A stretch of 13,303 nt of DNA from CALGFH01 sp045807325. GTDB lineage: Bacteria; Actinomycetota; CALGFH01. This document shows, one piece after another, positions 8,208 through 13,303 of the stretch; position 1 is the stretch's first letter, and each line of letters opens with the position of its first letter. The stretch lies in contig JBJMHP010000055.1 in NCBI GenBank assembly GCA_045807325.1, positions 1 through 13,303 on the forward strand. Reading direction: 5' to 3'. The notes under the pieces are model-generated. The model was given only the letters and a program-made list of their open reading frames with translations. It had not been told where the DNA came from and did not search any database. The position numbers were made by a program, and so were the translations under genes.

Positions 8208-9197
8208 GTGCCGGCCAGCACCGAGCTCAGCGAGGCCGTGCTCTCCCAGCGGCGGCTGATCGAGCGGCTGCTGGTCCACGGCCGGCGCGAGACCGGCGAG
8301 GAGCCCAGCCTGCGCAGCCCCGACGCCGGCGACCCCGAGTTCGTCAAGAACCTCCAGATCTTCCTGCGGCTGGTCGTGGACGCCGACGCGCTGTACCTGC
8401 GGGCCGCCCACGGCCTCAGCGGGGACGCCGAGCAGGCCGCGGCCGTCAAGGGGCGGCTGGAGGAGCTGCGCCAGCGCATCACCCTCCCGACCGACGTGCC
8501 GCTGACCCTCGAGCTGCTGCTCGGCCGCCGCTTCGAGCTGGAGCGGCTGCTCATCGAGCTGGGCGACCGGACGTATCTGGCCGGGCGGCTGGCCGACGTC
8601 TTCGACGAGCAGCCGGGCACGGTCGGCACCTGGCGGTCGCTGTACGGCGACGAGCTCCCGCCGCTGCTGCCCGGCGGGGTCACCCGCCACCCCGAGACGG
8701 TCCGGCCGGCGGGGGCCGAGGAGGTCGAGGCGACCCGCGAGCGGCTGGCCCGGCTCATGCGGGTCAAGGAGTCGCAGAGCCACCTGGTCAAGGCCCGCTG
8801 GGCGCTCAAGCAGCGGGTCGCGGCCCCGACCATCCTGGTCCTGCTGCTGGCGGTGGCGGCCTTCGCCGCGGCCGTGGCCGGGATGGTGGCCGACGACCGG
8901 GGGCTGTGGTCGGCCGCGGCCGCCGGCGGCGCCGGGGCCGCCCTTGGCGGGCTCATCCGCCTCCGCGACGAGGTCACCGGTGGCACCCAGGCCCGCCAGT
9001 TCTGGCTGTTCTTCGTCGGCCAGGTGCTGGTCGGGGTGGCCGCGGGCGTGCTCACCTTCCTGGTCGACAACGGCGGGCTGGTCGCCGTGGCCGGCGGCAG
9101 CGCCGGCGTGGCCGCGGTCGCGTTCGCGGTCGGCTTCTCCGAGGCCGCCTTCGTCGGCCTGCTGACCCGCCTCGGTGGGTCGGTGGCGGGGGGCTAG
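8208..9197 (+). CDS. Hypothetical membrane protein with helical N-domain and four C-terminal membrane segments
   Basis: I do not recognise a family. The 329-residue product has a soluble, charged, mostly helical first part (about 1-200), rich in Leu, Arg and Glu with heptad-like spacing (residues 45-130 and 170-200). Four hydrophobic segments follow at about 204-227, 232-250, 264-286 and 290-308. The final segment is followed by GFSEAAFVGLLTRL. There is no signal peptide, so the N-domain should be cytoplasmic. The start is GTG 8208 behind GGAGGAGGG (8193-8201). It is divergent from the synthetase operon, so the promoters lie in 8087-8207. Its stop TAG overlaps the stop of the convergent sdhB within one CTAG. 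A membrane-tethered sensor or scaffold is possible, but nothing visible fixes a function. Confidence 0.8.
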   Translation: MPASTELSEAVLSQRRLIERLLVHGRRETGEEPSLRSPDAGDPEFVKNLQIFLRLVVDADALYLRAAHGLSGDAEQAAAVKGRLEELRQRITLPTDVPLTLELLLGRRFELERLLIELGDRTYLAGRLADVFDEQPGTVGTWRSLYGDELPPLLPGGVTRHPETVRPAGAEEVEATRERLARLMRVKESQSHLVKARWALKQRVAAPTILVLLLAVAAFAAAVAGMVADDRGLWSAAAAGGAGAALGGLIRLRDEVTGGTQARQFWLFFVGQVLVGVAAGVLTFLVDNGGLVAVAGGSAGVAAVAFAVGFSEAAFVGLLTRLGGSVAGG

Positions 9198-9961
9198 CGC
9201 CCGGTCTCGTGCTTTCCGCGGCGCCGCAGCTTGCTGCCCAGCCAGCCGATGGGGTCGTAGCGGGTGTCGGCGACCCGCTCCTTCAGGGGGATGATGGCGT
9301 TGTCGGTGATGGTGATGTGCTCGGGGCAGACCTCGCTGCAGCACTTGGTGATGTTGCACAGGCCCAGGCCCATCTGCTGGCTGAGCAGCTCGCGGCGGTC
9401 GCCGGTCTCGAGCGGGTGCATCTCCAGCTCGGCGTAGCGGATGAACATGCGGGGGCCGGCGAAGTTGCGCTTGTTCTCCTCGTGGTCGCGGATGACGTGG
9501 CAGACGTTCTGGCACAGGAAGCACTCGATGCACTTGTGGAACTCCTGCACCCGGTCGATGTCCTCCTGGGCCATCCGGTAGGTGCCGTCGGCCTCCCGGG
9601 GCCGGGGCGCGAACGGCGGCACCCGCTTGGCCATCTCGAAGTTGAACGACACGTCGGTGACCAGGTCGCGGATGACCGGGAAGGTGCGCAGGGGGGTCAC
9701 GGTGATCGCCTCGTCGCCCTCGAAGATGCTCAGGCGGGTCATGCAGAGCAGCCGCGGCTTGCCGTTGACCTCGGCCGAGCAGGAGCCGCACTTGCCGGCC
9801 TTGCAGTTCCAGCGGACGGCCAGGTCGCCGGCCTGGGTCGCCTGGACGCGGTGGATGGCGTCCAGCACGACCTCGCCGTCCTCGCAGGCCACGGTGTAGT
9901 CGCGCAGCTCGCCGCCGGTCGGGTCGCCGCGCCACAGGCGAAGGTTGACGTCGTAGGTCAT
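9194..9961 (-). CDS. sdhB: Succinate dehydrogenase/fumarate reductase iron-sulfur subunit
   Basis: The electron-transfer subunit of respiratory complex II, on the cytoplasmic face between flavoprotein and membrane anchor. The 255-residue protein has the plant-ferredoxin-type [2Fe-2S] cysteines C53, C58, C61 (CKAGKCGSC) and C73. A bacterial-ferredoxin-type domain follows, with CIECFLCQNVC (144-154) and CNITKCCSEVCP (202-213) for the [4Fe-4S] and [3Fe-4S] clusters. The extra Cys at 207/208 makes the exact ligand ambiguous. Length is normal for the actinobacterial type. Its ATG (9961-9959) overlaps the sdhA stop as ATGA, giving tight translational coupling. It is last in the operon, and its stop shares CTAG with the convergent membrane-protein gene, so no terminator fits between them. 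Confidence 0.95.
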   Translation of the reverse strand: MTYDVNLRLWRGDPTGGELRDYTVACEDGEVVLDAIHRVQATQAGDLAVRWNCKAGKCGSCSAEVNGKPRLLCMTRLSIFEGDEAITVTPLRTFPVIRDLVTDVSFNFEMAKRVPPFAPRPREADGTYRMAQEDIDRVQEFHKCIECFLCQNVCHVIRDHEENKRNFAGPRMFIRYAELEMHPLETGDRRELLSQQMGLGLCNITKCCSEVCPEHITITDNAIIPLKERVADTRYDPIGWLGSKLRRRGKHETGR

Positions 9962-11763
9962 GGACGGGGCTTCTCCTCGAACAGCTCGCGAAGGTCGTCG
10001 GGCATGTCGTCCAGCGGCTCCCGGCTGACGGTGACCTTGCCGTCCCGGGACCGGACCACCATCTTCAGGTGGCCCAGCTCGGGGTCCGGCTTGGGGTGGT
10101 CGTCGCGGGTGTGGCCGCCGCGGCTCTCGCGGCGCTCCAGGGCGGCCAGGGCGACGCACTCGGCCACGGTCAGCAGCGAGCGCAGGTCAAGGGCCAGGTG
10201 CCAGCCCGGGTTGTACTGTCGGTGCCCCTCGACCCCGACGTCGCCGGCCCGCTCCTTGAGGGCGGTGATCCGCTCCAGGGCGCGCTTGAGCTCGTCCTCG
10301 GTGCGGATGATCCCGACCAGGTCCTGCATGCAGTCCTGGAGCTCCTGCTGGACGGTGTAGGGGTTGACGCCGCCGTCGGCCCGCTCGAAGGGGGCCAGGG
10401 CCTCGCGCTCGGCCGCCGCCACCTGCTCGGGGTCGACCGACGGCCGGGTGCCGACCGTGGCCGCGTGCTCGGCGGCGTAGCGGCCGGCCCGCAGGCCGAA
10501 GACCAGCAGGTCGGACAGGGAGTTGCCGCCCAGGCGGTTGGCCCCGTGCATGCCCCCGGCGGCCTCGCCGGCGGCGAACAGGCCGGGCACGGTGGCCGCC
10601 TGGGTGTCGGGGTCGACCCGGATCCCGCCCATCACGTAGTGGCAGGTCGGGCCGACCTCCATCGGCTCTCTGGTGATGTCGACGTCGGCCAGCTCCTTGA
10701 ACTGGTGGTACATCGACGGCAGGCGCCGGCGGATGTAGTCGGCCGGCTTGCGCGAGGCGATGTCCAGGAACACCCCGCCATGGGGGGTGCCCCGGCCCTC
10801 CTTGACCTCGGTGTTGATGGCCCGGGCGACCTCGTCGCGGGGGAGCAGGTCGGGGGTGCGGCGGTTGTTCTTGCGGTCGTCGTACCAGCGGTCGGCCTCG
10901 TCCTCGGTCTCGGCCGTCTCGGACCGGAACATGTCGGGGATGTAGTCGAACATGAACCGGCGGCCCTCGGCGTTGCGCAGCACCCCGCCGTCGCCGCGGA
11001 CCCCCTCGGTGACCAGGATGCCGCGGACCGACGGCGGCCAGACCATGCCGGTCGGGTGGAACTGGACGAACTCCATGTCGACCAGGTCGGCCCCGGCCCA
11101 CAGGGCCAGGGCGTGGCCGTCGCCGGTGTACTCCCAGGAGTTGGAGGTGACCTTCCAGGCCTTGCCGATGCCGCCGGTGGCCAGCACCACCGCATTGGCC
11201 CGGAACACGATCAGCCGGCCCGACTCGCGCCAGTAGGCCACGGCCCCGGCGATGCGGCCGTCGTCGGTGAGCAGCCGCATCACCGTGCACTCCATGAACA
11301 CGTCGATGCCGAGGGCCACGGCCCGGTGCTGGAGGGTTCGGATCATCTCCAGGCCGGTGCGGTCGCCGACGTGGGCCAGGCGGGCGAACCGGTGGCCGCC
11401 GAAGTCGCGCTGGAGGATGCGGCCGTCGTCGGTCCGGTCGAACAGCGCCCCCCACTCCTCCAGCTCGTAGACCCGGTCGGGGGCCTCCTGGGCGTGGAGC
11501 TGGGCCATCCGCCAGCTGTTGAGCATCTTGCCGCCGCGCATGGTGTCGCGGAAGTGCACCCGCCAGTTGTCGTCGGGGTAGACGTTGCCCATGGCGGCCG
11601 CGATGCCGCCCTCGGCCATGACCGTGTGCGCCTTGCCCAGCAGGGACTTGCAGATCAGGGCGGTCCTGGCCCCCCGGTCGTGGGCCTCGATGGCGGCCCG
11701 CAGGCCGGCCCCGCCGGCCCCGATGACGAGGACGTCGAAGTCGTGGGTCTCGTGCTCGGTCAT
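9958..11763 (-). CDS. sdhA: Succinate dehydrogenase/fumarate reductase flavoprotein subunit
   Basis: The catalytic subunit of complex II, oxidising succinate to fumarate. The 601-residue product begins with the FAD-binding fold DVLVIGAGGAGLRAA (10-24) and has HTVMAEGGIAAAMGN (46-60), whose His46 is in the position that carries covalently bound FAD. Substrate-site residues are H236 (EFVQFHPTG), R256 (TEGVRGDGG), H375 (CHYVMGG) and R410 (GANRLGGNSLSDLL). The C-terminal ESRGGHTRDDHP (546-556) is also typical. The start is ATG, three bases after the stop of the membrane-anchor gene, and the end overlaps sdhB. Gene order anchor-A-B is that of mycobacterial Sdh1 (Rv0249c-Rv0247c). Direction (dehydrogenase or fumarate reductase) cannot be decided from sequence alone. 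Confidence 0.95.
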   Translation of the reverse strand: MTEHETHDFDVLVIGAGGAGLRAAIEAHDRGARTALICKSLLGKAHTVMAEGGIAAAMGNVYPDDNWRVHFRDTMRGGKMLNSWRMAQLHAQEAPDRVYELEEWGALFDRTDDGRILQRDFGGHRFARLAHVGDRTGLEMIRTLQHRAVALGIDVFMECTVMRLLTDDGRIAGAVAYWRESGRLIVFRANAVVLATGGIGKAWKVTSNSWEYTGDGHALALWAGADLVDMEFVQFHPTGMVWPPSVRGILVTEGVRGDGGVLRNAEGRRFMFDYIPDMFRSETAETEDEADRWYDDRKNNRRTPDLLPRDEVARAINTEVKEGRGTPHGGVFLDIASRKPADYIRRRLPSMYHQFKELADVDITREPMEVGPTCHYVMGGIRVDPDTQAATVPGLFAAGEAAGGMHGANRLGGNSLSDLLVFGLRAGRYAAEHAATVGTRPSVDPEQVAAAEREALAPFERADGGVNPYTVQQELQDCMQDLVGIIRTEDELKRALERITALKERAGDVGVEGHRQYNPGWHLALDLRSLLTVAECVALAALERRESRGGHTRDDHPKPDPELGHLKMVVRSRDGKVTVSREPLDDMPDDLRELFEEKPRP

Positions 11764-11766
11764 GGT

Positions 11767-12546
11767 CTAGAACAACCACCTCGGGTCGCTGATGGTGCCG
11801 GTCGCGACCAGTCGGACGTACACGTCGGCGAGGGCCACGGTGACCAGGCTGATCCAGGCCAGTGGCATGTGGCGGGCGTTGAGGGCCGACACCTTCTGCC
11901 ACATCCAGAACCGCGCCGGGTGCCTGGAGAAGGTGTTGAGCTTGCCTCCGCAGAGGTGCCGGCAGGAGTGGCAGGAGAGGGTGTACAGGGCCAGAAAGAC
12001 GGCGTTGACCAGCAGGATGATCGTGCCCAGGCCGATCCCGAGGCCCTCGGGGAAGCTGAAGGCGCGGATCGCGTCCCAGCCCAGGATGATCGGGAAGGGC
12101 AGGGCCAGGTAGAAGAAGTAGCGGTGGATGTTCTGGAGGATGAGGGGGAAGCGGGTCTCGCCGGTGTAGCGGGGCCGGGCGTCGGGGACGGCGCAGGCCG
12201 GTGGGGCCCACCAGAACGACCGGTAGTAGGCCTTGCGGTAGTAGTAGCAGGTCAGCCGGAACCCGAGGGGGAACGGCAGCACCAGCAGGGCCGGGGACAG
12301 CGGCCACCAGCCGCCGACGATCGCCCAGGTCGGCTCCTCGCAGCTCTTGGCAAGGCACGGCGAGTAGAAGGGCGACAGGTACGGGTCGGCGAAGTAGTCG
12401 CGGTTGGCGAAGGCGACCCAGGTGCCGTAGATGACGAAGCCGGCCAGCACCGTGACCGTGACCAGCGGCTGCAGCCACCACCGGTCCCTGCGCAAGGTGC
12501 GGGCGCCGATCCTGGCCCGGTCCCCGTTGACCGTCCTGGTTGCCAT
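11767..12546 (-). CDS. sdhC: Succinate dehydrogenase membrane anchor, single five-helix type
   Basis: A 259-residue membrane protein filling the anchor position of the sdh operon, three bases before sdhA. Five hydrophobic segments are seen at about 25-46, 83-100, 140-163, 171-191 and 227-247, as in single-anchor actinobacterial enzymes such as Rv0249c. The segment DPYLSPFYSPCLAKSC (54-69) and the cluster SCHSCRHLCGG (191-201) supply Cys and His residues at the ends of membrane segments. From memory, a mycobacterial Sdh1 structure has a Rieske-type [2Fe-2S] cluster within its anchor and no haem; these residues are candidates for the same site. Other His residues (H141, H209, H226) could be haem or quinone-site residues. 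The start is ATG with GGAGAGG upstream. The USP-like gene lies 22 bases before it and is probably cotranscribed. Confidence 0.85.
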   Translation of the reverse strand: MATRTVNGDRARIGARTLRRDRWWLQPLVTVTVLAGFVIYGTWVAFANRDYFADPYLSPFYSPCLAKSCEEPTWAIVGGWWPLSPALLVLPFPLGFRLTCYYYRKAYYRSFWWAPPACAVPDARPRYTGETRFPLILQNIHRYFFYLALPFPIILGWDAIRAFSFPEGLGIGLGTIILLVNAVFLALYTLSCHSCRHLCGGKLNTFSRHPARFWMWQKVSALNARHMPLAWISLVTVALADVYVRLVATGTISDPRWLF

Positions 12547-12568
12547 GCGGTCCTCTCCTGGTCGTGGT

Positions 12569-13135
12569 TCAGCGCGTGGCCGTGGGCATCCCGGTGATCT
12601 GGGTCACCGACAGCTTGAACCCACGGCGGATCCTGGTCGGGAGGTCGGCGGCCAGCCAGCGCGAGCGCCGCCCCGGCAGGGTGGACACGATCACCTCGTC
12701 GAACTCCCAGCGGTGCAGGACCACCCTGACCGCGTCGACCGGGTCGGCCACCCCGATCTCGCCGCTGACGCTGGCCCCCAGCTCCCGCATCCCGTCCAGC
12801 TGGTGCCGCAGCCGGTCCCTGGCCAGCCGCCGGCCCAGGTCCTCGCCCAGGTCCCTGGGGTGGGCGTCGTCCAGCTCGTCCTCCAGCAGCTGCCTGGCCG
12901 TCCTGCGGTCCAGCCCCTCGGGCCCGGCGCCCTCGCCCCGGCCCCCCTCGGCCGCCGCGGCCGTGGCCCCCGGGTCCAGCTGCCCCGCCGGCGTGGCCGG
13001 CACCAGCAGATGGAAATGGCAGTCCCCACCCGTCATCCGCTCCCGGATCGCGCCCCAGAGCTCCTCCCCCCCGAGCGTCTGGTTGGCAACCACCAGATAC
13101 CGCCGCACGACCCACCACCTTCCCGAGTCCGCCAT
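12569..13135 (-). CDS. Universal-stress-protein-like hypothetical protein
   Basis: A 188-residue cytoplasmic protein resembling the actinobacterial group beginning RRYLVVANQTLGGEEL (11-26), related to UspA. It has an alpha/beta nucleotide-binding-like layout: a first strand YLVVANQ, FHLLVPATP (41-49), a long Ala/Gly/Arg-rich helical insertion (50-115), GASVSGEIGVADPVDAV (119-135), FDEVIVSTLPGRRSRWLAADLP (144-165) and a final VTQITG strand. The role is unknown; USPs respond to stress and may bind ATP. It immediately precedes the sdh operon, which suggests cotranscription. Two starts compete: ATG 13135, with TAGGAT eight bases upstream in leaderless geometry, and GTG 13108, with GGAAGG nine bases upstream and at the point where family similarity begins. 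I give the longer one. Confidence 0.75.
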   Translation of the reverse strand: MADSGRWWVVRRYLVVANQTLGGEELWGAIRERMTGGDCHFHLLVPATPAGQLDPGATAAAAEGGRGEGAGPEGLDRRTARQLLEDELDDAHPRDLGEDLGRRLARDRLRHQLDGMRELGASVSGEIGVADPVDAVRVVLHRWEFDEVIVSTLPGRRSRWLAADLPTRIRRGFKLSVTQITGMPTATR

Positions 13136-13143
13136 GCACCCGC

Positions 13144-13149
13144 ATCCTA
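13144..13149 (-). promoter_or_regulatory. Possible -10 element for a leaderless USP-sdh transcript
   Basis: TAGGAT on the minus strand (a TANNNT-type -10) lies eight bases before the ATG at 13135. This is the spacing seen for leaderless actinobacterial genes. No -35 hexamer was recognised 16-18 bases upstream. Confidence 0.35.
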
Positions 13150-13217
13150 GCCCTTCGTCCTTCGGTGGTGAGGGCGTGTGCGTGCTGCCGGCTGGGCCGC
13201 CGTGGGATCATCGGGCC

Positions 13218-13303
13218 ATGGAGGGAGCGACGGTGGTGGGGGAGCGGGGCCGGGCACACGAGGTGGCCTTCGTGCTCGGGGGTGGGGGGGTGCTGGGGGC
13301 CCA
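13218..13303 (+). CDS. Patatin-like phospholipase, N-terminus only
   Basis: Only 28 codons are visible before the window ends. They end in EVAFVLGGGGVLGA, the first strand and glycine-rich oxyanion loop (GGGxxG type) of bacterial patatin-like lipid acyl hydrolases of the RssA/YchK group. The catalytic GxSxG serine and the Asp would lie beyond the edge. The start is the ATG at 13218, about 12 codons before the first strand; a downstream GTG such as 13233 is possible. It is divergent from the USP-like gene, with 82 bases between the two starts. Confidence 0.7.
   Translation, partial: MEGATVVGERGRAHEVAFVLGGGGVLGA

Noticed and set aside
8087..9070. N-terminal extension of the ligase frame up to 9070
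   Set aside because: The added residues are Ser/Arg/Pro-rich antisense of the membrane-protein gene. The ligase family begins at the ATG at 8086, which has a ribosome site and promoter.
6806..10360. Very long plus-strand frame of 1184 codons
   Set aside because: It is a GC-driven open frame antisense to the ligase and sdhB and out of frame with the membrane protein. It has no domain or ribosome site.
10069..12597. 842-codon plus-strand frame across sdhA and the anchor
   Set aside because: Val/Gly/Asp/His-rich shadow of the real minus-strand genes, with no recognisable motif.

Overview
The window looks like chromosomal DNA of a high-GC Gram-positive bacterium (Actinomycetota). Most of it is very GC-rich. 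Several genes start with GTG behind purine-rich ribosome sites, a LexA-type operator of the Gram-positive form is present, and the succinate dehydrogenase is of the actinobacterial kind with one multi-helix membrane anchor. The first ~960 bases are visibly less GC-rich and hold a decayed insertion-sequence gene.

Layout. (1) Bases 1-960: a tnpB (IS200/IS605-type RNA-guided nuclease) pseudogene on the minus strand, cut by the window edge and broken by two one-base deletions. Its upstream region still has a well-formed promoter whose 17-base spacer contains a consensus LexA box. (2) 989-5143: a minus-strand short-chain dehydrogenase, divergent from an APC-family permease and an acetamidase/formamidase-family hydrolase, followed by a methyltransferase gene broken by two one-base deletions. 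(3) 5355-8086, minus strand: a PuuA-like member of the glutamine synthetase superfamily, translationally coupled (ATGA) to an aldehyde dehydrogenase and preceded by a clear promoter. (4) 8208-9197, plus strand: an unrecognised membrane protein whose stop codon lies in the same CTAG as the stop of the convergent sdhB. (5) 9194-13135, minus strand: a universal-stress-like protein, then the succinate dehydrogenase operon (membrane anchor, flavoprotein, iron-sulfur protein) with very tight spacing. (6) 13218 to the end: the first codons of a patatin-like phospholipase.

How the genes may work together. Permease, gamma-glutamyl ligase-like enzyme, short-chain dehydrogenase, aldehyde dehydrogenase and amidase form a plausible set for taking up an amine or amino-alcohol, capping it with glutamate, oxidising alcohol to aldehyde to acid, and releasing the product by amide hydrolysis. 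This pathway is inferred from family membership and proximity. The sdh operon would pass electrons from succinate to the quinone pool; its anchor has a Cys/His cluster reminiscent of the mycobacterial Sdh1 type. The most unusual signal is the LexA-controlled promoter in front of tnpB.
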